A stretch of DNA of 64,000 bases from Sipunculus nudus (Eukaryota > Annelida > Sipuncula > Golfingiida > Sipunculidae). Position 1 is the first letter of the stretch; the number at the start of each line of letters is the position of its first letter. The notes below the pieces were generated by a model. That model made no database searches and was not told the origin of the DNA. It worked only from the letters and a program-made list of their open reading frames with translations. Positions 22,347 to 33,360 of the stretch are shown piece by piece. The stretch covers positions 76,484,643 to 76,548,642 of the forward strand of contig CM049307.1 of the NCBI GenBank assembly GCA_026874595.1, written 5' to 3'. A program made the position numbers and the translations under genes.

Positions 22347-22751
22347 ATGAATGCCCCAAGAATAGGAAAGACTATACTCGACCGCGACGAAGGGTCAAGT
22401 GAGAAATTATTGGAGCGACTACAGCTAGAATCACTCACGAAGTTTGGCTGTTTTATCCATGCATATTTCGCTGGTCAGCGAAATAGTCCCCACTGCGCTA
22501 TTCAGCGAATAGACCGTTTCCAAATAGGAAAAGGGCCCGTTTCTTCCCGACCACGACCCCTAACACATAAATCCTGTAGTTTTGACTCCGCTGAGGTCAA
22601 AAGAAGAAAAACCTCTCTAGACTGCATGATCAAAAACAGTGAAAACAACGTGTCCACTGAGCTGTTAAAACGAGTGAACCATGGAACTGGTCAGGCCATT
22701 TATGTTCAAGTGAAATACATTGGGACTAATCTCACACAGGCAAAAGGTTAA
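22347..22751 (+). CDS. Candidate coding sequence, family unknown
   Basis: A 134-codon plus-strand frame starting MNAPRIGKTILDRDEGSS, with normal protein-like composition. Residues about 75-100 (SFDSAEVKRRKTSLDCMIKN) recur in relic form at about 23890-23955. The GC content is higher than in the flanks. A CCGTACGG-rich segment begins immediately after its stop. I do not recognise a domain. It may be an exon of a host gene or of the mobile element whose GC-rich part follows. The ATG is not preceded by any visible promoter; an internal-exon reading is equally possible. Confidence 0.4.
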   Translation: MNAPRIGKTILDRDEGSSEKLLERLQLESLTKFGCFIHAYFAGQRNSPHCAIQRIDRFQIGKGPVSSRPRPLTHKSCSFDSAEVKRRKTSLDCMIKNSENNVSTELLKRVNHGTGQAIYVQVKYIGTNLTQAKG

Positions 22752-22754
22752 AGC

Positions 22755-23780
22755 CGCTATCACATATAGCCTACGGGGCCCGTACGGTGAATAAAATCAC
22801 CGTTTCTGGCTATATTCGCACGGTGCCCGCAAGGTACTAACGATTTTCACGGGCGCCGGTTCAGTTTTAACTCGCCGTACGGGCATTGTGGTGCTAAGCT
22901 GGGTGCGCTCAATTCTCCCGGCGTTTTCAACTAACCGTTAGTCCGTTGAAAGGCCATAGACAGCCCGTACGGTCGCCTTTCGGGCACAGGCCGGTATCCG
23001 TGCGGCATCCGTGTGATTTTTCGGGTAATTTTCCTGAATATATCCGTACGGGCACCGTGCGATAGCCTTACGGTATACGTAAGGGCTCGGTGAGATATGG
23101 AAAATTCGAATGGCTGCTGTGCGGGATCTGCACGGCTCCCTTGCGATGTAAATTTTGCCCGTGCGGTGTCCTCACGGTGCCCTGAATCTGAGCTGTTGGA
23201 TATATAAAATACAGCCACATTGTCATTGACATATATATTATAAACAATGAACCTCTGTGCGCTGAAGCCAACTTCTCTGAATGTGTCAAGTGTTTTATTG
23301 AACTTAGAAAATTGATTTGAATAAGTATAGTTCATAGGGTTGGCTCTACAATAAATATAATATCAATAAATGATTTCCAATAATTGTATTTTGTAGCTAA
23401 CGTTAATTATAAAAAGTCGAATCGAGTTATATAAGAAAAACCTTGATTGTTATATACTGAATAATAATATTGGTCTCTATCCTATTTAACCGTTTCCTAT
23501 TCTTTGGCTTAATGTTCAACAGCTATACATATACATATATAGCAGAAAATAACCTTACGGTGGCCGCACTGTCCAAGCGATAGCCGGCCGGGCACCGTAC
23601 GATGTACTTTTTCGTGCATAAGACCCGCACGGTTACCTTACGATATCCGGACGGCCCCCTAACCAACCAGTTTCGGGGGTCACCGTACGGTCGCCTGTGA
23701 TTAGGTGAGTGCAAACAACGTAAGATGAAACATCACACGGTGACCGTACGGTCTCGAAAACTCATGGCAAGCCGGTTGAA
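22755..23780. repeat. GC-rich CCGTACGG-motif region, probable transposon ends
   Basis: Six exact copies of the palindrome CCGTACGG (near 22780, 22875, 22965, 23044, 23683 and 23744) plus many one-base variants (CCGTGCGG, CCTTACGG, CCGTACGA) occur in two GC-rich clusters (22755-23200 and 23550-23780) separated by AT-rich DNA. Clustered short motifs at both ends of about 1 kb resemble subterminal transposase-binding arrays of a non-autonomous DNA element. Clear terminal inverted repeats and a TSD were not found. Confidence 0.5.
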
Positions 23781-23884
23781 AAAAATCATGTAAAAAAAAC
23801 CTGTGTATATGCGAGCTAGGCATAACCCAGCAACAACAGGGTTTGTCTGCGACAAACGAACGGAGAAAAATGTTAAACATGAAA

Positions 23885-24099
23885 CATGAAGCTTGGATCC
23901 GCAGAAGTCAAAAGAAGTAAAACCCTTTTCAGACTGCATGATCAAAAACAATGATTACTACCAGACACCCATGATGAAGCCGAACCCAGAGCACTTGTCA
24001 CATCATGATAATTCTACGCGGCAACAATTTGTAAAAATTGAACCTCCCCAAGAGTCAAAACTTAATGATAATACACTCGGAGATATTGAACCTGAATAA
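23885..24099 (+). pseudogene. Second copy of the 22.35-kb coding fragment, diverged C-terminus
   Basis: Reads GSAEVKRSKTLF, then after a one-base frame change SDCMIKNNDYYQTPMMKPNP and on to a stop after GDIEPE. The first part matches SAEVKRRKTSLDCMIKN of the frame at 22347-22751. The tail is acidic/Pro-rich and contains FVKIEPP, a good match to the SUMO-acceptor consensus (hydrophobic-Lys-x-Glu), so the parent protein could be a nuclear regulator; that is inference. The phrase ATGATG--GCCGAACCCA-AGCAC-TGTCA also occurs near 17783, suggesting a further relic. Confidence 0.4.
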
Positions 24100-24322
24100 T
24101 TAAATTCAAATTATAAATAAATTTAATAATTTAATAAAATAAAAATTAAATAAAACAGGCAGTCAGATGGAGACAGCATACGGACGGATCGAGAGACCTG
24201 GTGGGCGGGTTTGACCCGACTGACCTGAGGACGATGCTCTTGTGAAAGTTCAGTTACACAAGTTTAATTACTGTAGTGGGAGTGACGAGTCTCCACACAC
24301 ACACATAGCTAGCCAGCTGCCA

Positions 24323-24325
<3 letters not shown>

Positions 24326-24412
<87 letters not shown>
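24326..24412. repeat. Long (TA)n microsatellite
   Basis: Nearly pure TA dinucleotides with one phase slip. Confidence 0.95.
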
Positions 24413-24417
<5 letters not shown>

Positions 24418-24765
24418 CTACACACCGTGCAGTTAACACTAACATCTCCATTGGTTTGCTACCTCCCTCTGCTTTTTAATGATTTGGGCTATGCCTAGCC
24501 CATTTAAAAACTTACTAGATAAAAATACTGTAGAAATTACAAGCAATCTTAAGAAGAAAAATCAAAATATATATACATTTAAAATACACATGGAAGACTA
24601 TGACTGCCACTGCAGACCCCTTGGGATTTGCAATGTGCCAGTTATAATTCAGTGTTGATTGTTAATACATAGAATTGTGTGTAGCTCATTATTACAGTTC
24701 AAGATAACAAATTCCAGAGACTTGAGTGTCAACATGTTTCAGTTACTGATGATCCCATTTCCATT
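24410..24765 (+). repeat. Conserved blocks X and Y, copy 2
   Basis: Block X (24410-24650) parallels 18540-18750 and block Y (24690-24760, TTGAGTGTCAACATGTTTCA) parallels 20440-20475. Here the two blocks are close together, so copy 2 preserves the compact arrangement. Confidence 0.55.
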
Positions 24766-25239
24766 TTGGCATGTCCAGTTCCTTTTCAGATTATCAGCCC
24801 TTCAGTTCCAGGTGTAGATGCCAGCAATGCCAGAAAGATGCTCATATGAACATATGTATACTGGACAGATTACGATGGGCTGGTTTACAGTTGCTTCCAT
24901 TCTGTGTCATTCTTGAATTAATATTTCAGCTAGGAACAGTTGTACCTTGTCGTTAGCATGTAAACTGTATGCAAATGTTTTGTTACATTCTCTCATACGC
25001 CCTAATATGACACGACTCTCTGAAAACAAAGCACAAGACGAGAATAATAACTAATAGTTTTTTTTTTTTTTATTCTAAACCATTCTGCCAAGTGATTGCC
25101 ATTCTTTCAGTAGACTTATCAACTTTACCTAAGTTAACACAGAAAACTTATATAAAAGTACGTATCTTGTTTGAAATTGTCTAATGATAATAAAAAAAAG
25201 TCTAGAGATATTAAATGTTCACATCTGGTGTATAAGAGG

Positions 25240-25500
25240 TACTATGATAGTGGTAAAAAGCCCGGCTCTCTCCCCTTGTGACCTCGTTTGGGATCCCAGC
25301 ATGGCTGTGGCAGTGGGTTGTAGTGGTCAATCCATCTGAATGATATCCTCAGATCCTGATGTTCATGTGGGCCTGGACAATGGAGTGGTAAAAAACTCGG
25401 TTCTCTCCCCAGGTGACTTGCGTTTGATTCCCGACATGGCTTCTGGCAGTGTGTTGTGGTGGCTATTTGCGCAATAGTTCCCAGCATTAATTAAAAAAAA
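25240..25500 (+). repeat. Tandem pair of a SINE-like / 3'-flank repeat
   Basis: Two related units contain GCATGGCTGTGGCAGTGGGTTGTAG or ACATGGCTTCTGGCAGTGTG, with GTGACCTCGTTTGGGATCCC and GTGACTTGCGTTTGATTCCC. The latter resemble a polymerase III B box (GGTTCGAnTCC), and ACAATGGAGTGGTAAAAA resembles an A box. A related unit is at 20505-20665. They could be tRNA-derived SINE heads or simply the conserved 3' flank of the adjacent orphan gene family. Confidence 0.4.
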
Positions 25501-25739
25501 ATATTTGTCCATGTAAAAATGTTTGTGTTGGTCTAGAAGATGGCTCTGCAGTCATAACATGTATAAAATGTATGCAATGTAAATTGTAAATACAAGTGTG
25601 TACAGTAACAAAGTTTTATAAATAAATGACAATTTAAAATAACAGTAACAATGACCTGAAAAAAAAAAATCCCCAGCTGCATAGTCCTCAAACAGGGCTT
25701 ACCATTCAAGATGAAGGTCTCCATACTGAACTTAAAATT

Positions 25740-28700
25740 GTGAGCTGTCTGCATCCTGGTAAAAATTCATCATTTTTCTAGGCAACCAGTATGTATTGCC
25801 CCCTTCATCTTCAGAGCTATGGTGAAGTCCTCCCAGGTGCACCAGGTGCTGAATTTCCAGTTGAAGTACTTCAAGCTCCCCTTTTCTGAGATGACTCATC
25901 AGTGGAAACTATACCTCCTCCCTTGATCACAATCGACAAGACCGCCCAGCTGTACTTGTCTCCAAACTAACCACCCAACCTGCAAACCACACTTCCTTGC
26001 CATCTTCTTCACAGAGTTGTCTAACTCTTTTCCCAAGCAGATCAGCCGCAGACTTGATCCGTGGAATAAGGGACTTCCTACCAGGCTTGACCCATTTCCT
26101 GTTCTTCTTTCCATACAATAATTTGTTCTTTTTTACATGCAGAGCATCAGCGTCAGCAAGAGTTTTCTCTAAACCATCCACGCAATCAACTGTCTCTTCT
26201 TGAACATACTGATGTTCCGTCTGTGCAGCCTCGATCACTATCTGTAGGTTGGTTCTCAGCCTGCTAACAGACATGCGACATCTTCCAGCAGACAGGTTTA
26301 GCACATCATCTGGGTTGGGACTCTGTAACACTTGCCAGCGGTTCTTGGTCTGAACTTCTAGGGCACGGCGCTGCTGAAGGTCGGAGTCCTCTTTGGCTTG
26401 GTGCTCCTCTGGTGCTTAGACTGTAGTCCAGAGACAACCAACATCTGTTATCATCACAGAATGATCCTCTATAATAACGCGGGTCCGGCGGTCATGAACT
26501 TCTGTCTCCTACAACCGAACCTTCCGTTTCTGTGAAGTGAACTTAGCATATTCTGTTCCTCTAGCTAGGTCATCATGGGGCTGGGTCTCAACATCTTTCC
26601 CCACGGTGGCTATTAAACACCTGTCGCTCAGTCTGTTACTTCCTGTTCAACCACATACCTACATGGCTATTTTCTATACATCAGCATTCCCTCAAAGTTC
26701 ACAGTGTCGAGAGATGGTCGAACAAGGAGGCTCTGGTCCAGGGACGCAAAATAATGGGCAATGCTGTCCTTCTTCACACTGATGGTCTTCCCAGAATTTC
26801 TTGGAAAAAACGGCATGCTCACCATCATCAAGATTTGCTGCCAAGTTGTTCCTACACCCAGCCATAAACTCGTCAGCATCAGCTCGAGTATCTGCCGGGT
26901 GATGACACCAGTCCGTGGATGGTCCCTTTTCAGTGCATCTACTACCTGGTCCTTCTTGACTCCAATGTCTGACATGGTGAGCAGGGGAGATGGATCGTCC
27001 ATCCACTTCTCTATGCATGAAACCAAGCGCTAGTACCTCGCATTCATTCAGCTAAAGTGACCTGGCTCCTCAATGGCCTTCCATAATGGCTCTGTGATCA
27101 CTTTGCTGAAAACTCAAAGGGCACTTGCTCGAACAATAAACGGCCCAACCTAAAAATGCTTGTGCTCATCAAAGAAAGCTCGCAGTATCCCGGAATATGA
27201 AGTTAAATCTATTCCCGATGAACTGCTCTAGAGGCAGGCGGCGAAGTCCCAGCTCTGTCTCCATAAAACACATGAACTGTCCAGTAATCCCTGACTTCTG
27301 ACATCCTCGCTCATGCACACTTTAACAGATGGTCCTGGTTATTCGTGTAGTCCCCGACTCTGCCTTCTCAGGAAGGGATGCAGATTCTACTTTCTGTCGG
27401 ACAAAAACCAAAGTATCCCATACCTTCAGCGTTGATTCTGCTACCATATCCAGATCATAAGGATATGAAGTCCACAGAAAAAGTTGTTCATGTTCAGGAC
27501 TGCCTTCTACTCTTGAGTAGTGAGATGTGAATATACACTTGTCACCTCCTGGAATATCTCGTCTCTGTACTCCTTCAGAAGACTGTTAAATTTCTTATTG
27601 AAAATATTGCGGTCACCCATTGTGTTCTTGATATGCATAACTATCTTATGAACATCCGGATTGTCCTCTGCTGTAGAATCTCCGAAGGTCGCCACCTCAT
27701 GCACAACAGTCTTCTAGGTCTGAAAATGGCTTCACTGCCTCCATCAAACATTTCTCTCATACAAATCGTCAGAGTTCTGCCATCTGGAAGTGAAATGTTA
27801 TACGCACCATGAAAATATTTTGTGGTACCATCACAATGCAGCGTAAGGTTGTATGTCTGCTCCATCACTTCACGTAGATGCATCAGGGCAATACCCCGAC
27901 ATTCCAAAATCATGCGACGGGCAAACGCCTCACATGGAAGTCTTTTACCTGAAATTGGTGAAAGTTTTAAATACACACTACACAGTTATGCGCAGACACA
28001 CCCATGGCTCTTGGTTACATGTAACAGGACTGGACGTTATCATCATACCTATTATGCATAAAAAAACATACCTTGTATCATCCAAAAGTTCTTTCAACTT
28101 GTTTTATTAGCCCAAAATGATAATTCTACAGGAAATCTATGTTCTTCTCAGCTCAGTCTCTTGATATTGTTCGTGGCTGCGGTCTTCACTAGACTTGCGT
28201 AACAACTTGCAAATCCTCATCTGTAAATTAAGCTGCTTTCTTCTTTCCTCTTCTACATGGTCCTGAAGACACCTCTTCCTCTCATTCAGAGTAGTAACCA
28301 ATTTGGCTTGTTCCTGGCACTGTCTTGTCAAGGTGAAGAAATGCTCCTGTAACATGACGCTTCTCTCTCGTCATTACATTGAACTGGGCAAACCTCCTGC
28401 AGTCATTGCATCTCTGATTCTGATTCACTGTAGCGCTAATTCATTCGAGTAATTCCAACCTGCAATGCACGGTTCTTCGAGGAAACGTCCTTGAAACTAG
28501 CCAAGCACATATCCCGATCAGCCTCAGCCTTGTGTAGTGCATCTGTCAGTCTGCTGATTTCAATCCTCTGCTGTCTGATGGTAGACTGCAGATTCTTCAA
28601 ATTCTTATCACTATCCTTGACCAGCTTTTCAAATTTGAAACTAAACAGAGTGGTCGCAAATGCTGTCATTTGAGCTCCACGATCCCGCTTTACACTCTTG

Positions 28701-28800
28701 AAGAGGGCCCTCCTTCTGTCTACCAATTTAGTAATAAGTCTGCTCAGGTTATATGCTGTTACCTGATTGATGTCATAATTACACAGACATCAAACAGCCT
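25740..28800 (-). pseudogene. Orphan coiled-coil / core / SH3-tail gene family member (copy 2)
   Basis: Minus-strand relic of a large gene family that I know only as uncharacterised proteins repeated in mollusc and cnidarian genomes. Order: coiled coil 1 (28790-28436; NLQSTIRQQRIEISRLTDAL), coiled coil 2 (28355-28137; QDHVEEERRKQLNLQMRICK), the segment KELLDDTR before an intron, core (27950-27500; TLHCDGTTKYFHGAYN, then IVMHIKNTMGDRNIFNKKFN), mid-core (27290-27200; RRLPLEQFIGNRFNFIFRD), C-core (27026-26667; CIEKWMDDPSPLLTM, VRPSLDTVNFEGMLMY) and the tail (26331-25740; GKEVWFAGWVVSLETSTAGR, then MSHLRKGELEVLQLEIQ). At least six frameshifts and several stops make it non-functional. The GNRFN and HCDGTTK blocks make the family call firm; function is unknown. 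Confidence 0.75.
27951..28056 (-). other. Probable spliceosomal intron in the orphan-family relic
   Basis: Minus-strand sequence leaves coding after GATGATACAAG at GTATGTTTTT and re-enters after CACCAATTTCAG or, one step later, after GTAAAAG, directly before the block RLPCEAFARRMILECRG. The second acceptor keeps the frame. The intron shows that this copy was not generated by reverse transcription of a spliced mRNA. Confidence 0.5.
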
Positions 28801-28809
28801 GTTCACCCT

Positions 28810-30110
28810 TCAATAAAGCCACCTCTTGCCCTGATATATACAATTCTAAAACATTACCATCTGATAAACTAGATAAAATAATAATACCACCTTATGATCC
28901 TGCTTGGCATTCGTCCCAAATCTTCTTTGAGATCCCCAGCATCTTCGCAATATTACCCTGGTGCGTCTATGGTCATACTTCAACAAAAATATCAACAAAA
29001 CCGAAATAAGAATTAAAAAAAAGTACTTATACCAAAATTACATCGGATAAATAACCAAAACAATGTTTATATGTTTGTGTGATTTTTATATAAATATTTG
29101 GACATTTTAAATTAAAACATTATCGACCTGAATAATCTGTGTTAAGTAATGTTCATAGTATCCTTAACATTAACATAATTCTATTAATTAAGTGTTTTCA
29201 CTTGTAGTGAAAATAAAACACATATTAAACTATGACAGTTTGTCATTAAATTTGAAGAAAACTATTACAAACATATATCACTTGTGTCAAAAAGCCCTGT
29301 TTACAGAACAATAGGGGATGCAGGTATGGCTAATGATTAACAGTTGGCCGAGCACAGATATTCCATGTAAACTGTTTGGTGAGGCAAAATAGTGATACTT
29401 AACTGCATTCTTCACTTCTAAGCAGTCATGATTTATTCTTATTTGCCTCATTTGGGCTAAAAACTTAATTATCTTAAATATTTTATATATTTTTTACCAT
29501 CAGTACAACATTTTATTCAATAATTTTGAATTATGCATGGCTAGGTAAAAACTGCCACTGTCATCGATGCCAGTTGAACTTTATTTTTTAATAAAAAAAA
29601 AAATCATATAATTTAAGAAATATAAATAAAAAAGTAATATCCTGATATTTTCAAATCCTAACATTTGTAGGTAACCTGTGCTTAATAATAATGAAAAAGG
29701 GGTAAAGACCGATGTCTGGGAGTGCGTCTTACCTCAGTGTTACAGTGACAGCAGCGGATTCTCCCGCCTCTTGGGCACCAAAACATGATTCGAGAAATAT
29801 ATCCTTTGCGAGTAGAAATAGGCGCGCGTAACAAAAAAAAAAACAAAAAAAAAAAAAAAAAAAACATTGTATTCTATGGAAAAGCTGACAGTCCATCAAC
29901 AAAAATCAACTCCTCGTCTGTGACATTCGATGAATTTTGTAAATAGGATAACTGAACTACTGCAACATTTCCCCGTGTATAATGATCTGAGGGATTCAAA
30001 GAAGGAGTGGGACTTTCAAGAAACCAACACAAACATTATGGGCATTTTTGATTGTATGAATGGCTGTTGCAAGTTTCAGTAACAGATGTAACTAGTCTTA
30101 TTTATTTATT
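28810..30110. other. AT-rich sequence, A-runs, no gene
   Basis: Includes a poly-A stretch at 29831-29864 and shorter ones near 29590-29602. Possible upstream remains of the orphan-family gene exist near 28900-28970 but cannot be fixed. Confidence 0.4.
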
Positions 30111-30114
30111 TGAT

Positions 30115-31729
30115 TTTTAGCTTAGCTGACTGAAAGTCATCTGAGCTTTTGCGATCACTCTTTGTCCATCTTCCGTCCGTTAACAGGGCACAAATCGTAA
30201 CCGCTTGACCTAAAATCTTCCAACTTGACATCTATGGAGTTCCATGTGTCACTAATGCATTGATCGTCATGATTCCTTGCATGCATATTGATCATGGAGT
30301 GTTTCATTAGTTCCTGCAGACTGGTGGCGGCACCTGTATTTATCCAATTTGTACACATTTTTGTCCCCTGCGCTCCGCGGATGCGGGGGACATTGTTTTG
30401 GGTTTGTCTGTCTGTATGTCCGTCCGTCAGTTTTTTTTTTTCGTTTCCGTGCAATGACTTTCCTTATTTTATCCGATTTAATTCAAATTTAGATCATTGA
30501 TTACTCTCATGCATACCCCGGTCGGGATTGGTTTTGGAGTGCCTATCTAAAAAATATTTCTCTCGAGCTCAAAAACAAAATTCTCAAATTTTAGTCCAAT
30601 TTCTCTGTGTGTTTTAATTTATATGTTCGCCTGCAGATATCTTAACATGTCATAGTGGATTTTGGTCCAATTCTCAAGGTGTTTCAGTTTTTATCTTCGC
30701 CTGCAGATGTCTCCACATTTCATAGTGCATCTGTTTAAGTCTCCATATGTCATAATTTTGGTTGCTTATCAAGCATGAAAGCCAACAAGAGGCCGTGGCG
30801 GGGGACATGATTTCCACGAATTTGCTTGTTTCTCTATTTATGAAACCTTTAAAAAGCATACGTCCATTAACAGGGCACAAATCGTAACCGTTAGACCTTG
30901 TACCCCCCCCCCCCCCGAAGAATAATTAAAACTTTGATACAAAAGCTCCAGTAAATAATACATTAATCGCCATTATTCTTTGCATGCAAATGGGTGAGGT
31001 TATTATCAGTTCCTGTAGACTGGTGGCGCCACCTGTATTTTTTTTCAATTTTTAAACAATTTTTCTAGCTCAGTTGACTGAAAGTGATCACCCTTTGTCT
31101 GTCGTCCGTCAAGCCGGTCGTCCGTTTAAAAGGTACAAATCGTAACCATAAAGCATATAGTCATGAACTTCTCTTCATTCTGAACTATATTCTTTGAGTT
31201 ACAGAGCCTGTTCAAACCGTCCCCCCCCCCCCAAAAAAAAAAATAATAATTTAACACACTAATTGCCAGATTCCTCAGGAACGACTTGATTGATTGTCAT
31301 CAATTTGTTTTGTTTATGGGTCTCTTGGCATGAATGGTGGCGCCACCTCTATTATCATATTTTTTACCTGTATTTTGAGAACACTACGTCTGTTAAATAG
31401 GCTCACAACGTAACCCTAAAGGCTAGAGTCATTAAGCTCTTGCATCTGAGTTCCTCAAAAAATCTCAGATACCTGAAATTAGGTAACTGTGACCTATATT
31501 CTCCAAGTTACGGGGCGTGATTGAACATCCCAGAAATATTGCAACAGGTATATACAAATTACCAGATTTCTCAAGAAAGGCTGGAGTGGTGTGCTTATGG
31601 GTCTTGATGAACTTCAGCTGATATGCATGAATTATGATGCCATTTACATTTTCTGAATTAGTTACCAGTGCAAGGACATATTGTCTACATGTCAGTCGGC
31701 TGAGCCTTATGACCCATGGGTCACTTGTT
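30115..31729 (+). mobile_element. HINE-like tandem-repeat element 1
   Basis: Begins TTTTTAGCTTAGCTGACTGA and ends GAGCCTTATGACCCATGGG TCACTTGTT. Between these lie diverged monomers with the landmarks GGGCACAAATCGTAACC (30188 and 30874), GGTGGCGCCACCTGTATTTT and a C-homopolymer. A second head (TCTAGCTCAGTTGACTGAAA at about 31066) suggests two elements fused or nested. No coding capacity. Confidence 0.75.
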
Positions 31730-32640
31730 TTTACTGTATTAATGAGTAGAATATATTTTACTTTATGAAATTATATATGTTTTTTGACCAACGCAGTATG
31801 ACAAATAAATTCTTACTACATTTGTTTTTGGATTGCTGTATTTTTATGCCCACCAAGCTATTCTCGTCTACACGTCAACATACAACGAACAGAGGGTCCT
31901 ACGTTATTGCATTGCATACCTACGTAAATTTACATCCCTGAGCCCTTAGAATAATATGTTCCTGTAAAGAAATTCCTTTTTCCATGTAAAAATTACATGC
32001 AATAAAAATGTTATTTTACGTCCCAGTTACCCGTAAAATAACGTGGACTATTTACAACGGACACTTAAAATTACGGTGCATTGTCATGGTACTCGCTGTC
32101 AGGACTATGGATCGTAATTTAACGGACATCCTTCAACAGTGTAATATGTAAATTTTTTATTGTATTGTTTACTCATGTCTGTTTCATCTTTTTGAGTGTT
32201 TGTGTGAGTTTCAGCCGGTTTGGTTTACCGTTTAAAGTGACCTGGACGTCAATTCCTGACAAAAATTTACACGCAGTATAACTGTACAATGATGTCCCTA
32301 TCATATTCCTTAAGAAAACATTAGAAATTTTTATTATAATATTATTAAACTTTTTCCCTTGATAGGTTGTCGAAGTGTGGTTCCATTGTTGATGCACTTT
32401 GTCAACACACCTAACCAATGTTGAGTTATCTAAGGACACTACCCACACTAGTCATTTCTATGAACTGTAGTTATTTAAAGTATTTTTATTTTTTACAAGG
32501 TCTGTAGGTAAACTTTACTCTAAAGAGTGATAGGTCATTACTCATTGTCTTGGAGATTTAATTAGCTTGTTACAGTCATCCAGAGCTCTCACCACGATTC
32601 GCGGATTCCTAGTAACCTTGCAGCCAGCTGAGCACTGTTA
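31730..32640. other. No gene; possible MITE near 31960-32130
   Basis: The interval 31960-32130 has several TTACG/CGTAA and TTTACA/TGTAAA inverted motifs (CATGTAAAAATTACATG and others), hinting at a small palindromic repeat. Ends were not resolved. Confidence 0.3.
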
Positions 32641-32865
32641 CTGCAAGAAGGCACACGTTTAAGAGACTTAAGGAAAGTGAACTACTGAATTGCATGTCAG
32701 CACAACAATTACATTTAAAATAGCAGAAAATGTAATTCGGGGGGGGGGGGTATTGCAAGAAGGCTCACGTTTTAAAGACCTGAGGAAATTATACAACATC
32801 AATATAATACAAAAATTTATTGCAAGTCAACATATAAATAGCATTTAAAATGGAACAAATTTAAC
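32641..32865. repeat. Tandem duplication, about 110 bp
   Basis: Both units contain TGCAAGAAGGC-CACGTTT, GAC-TGAGGAAA or GACTTAAGGAAA, GCA-GTCA and CATTTAAAAT, in the same order. A G homopolymer lies at the junction (32739-32750). Confidence 0.65.
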
Positions 32866-33194
32866 CAGCAAAATGGTACAATAAGTTTACTTTTCTTACA
32901 CAAACCCAGGCTTCATGTGGCAGATTGTGTAGTCGCATTGAGGGGGTACATCTTTTTTTTTTTTGTAAACAGTAATCTGTTATCCAGAGAAACCTGGTCA
33001 TATTTTGTTTTACCCCCCCCCCCCCCTCCCCACCCCCAAATACGAGAAGCCCCGAAGCAGACAAGGTGTTCAGTGTTTCATTCAGTGTTCTTAATTCGAC
33101 CAGCCTTCAGTTAAGGTGCTTTTACATAAGTACGTAGTCCGTTTGCTTAGTCCGCAATATCGCTTTATAGACTTTTTAATTCATTAATTTCCAT

Positions 33195-33240
33195 TCATAT
33201 ATGGTCGAACGAGCGTCATGACCCATGGGTTACTTTTGCT
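33195..33240 (+). repeat. Isolated 3' end of a HINE-like element
   Basis: Has GAGCGTCATGACCCATGGG and TTACTTTTG, matching the conserved terminus of the element family without attached monomers. Confidence 0.55.
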
Positions 33241-33360
33241 TTGCTGCTTCCACTTATTTCGATGGAATAAAATCTTGCTATTCTTGTTTGCAATGAGCTC
33301 TTCAGTTACTTGTATGTTAGTCAAGTGAAGTTTAAAGGAGAAGAAGGGTTAATTTAGAAT

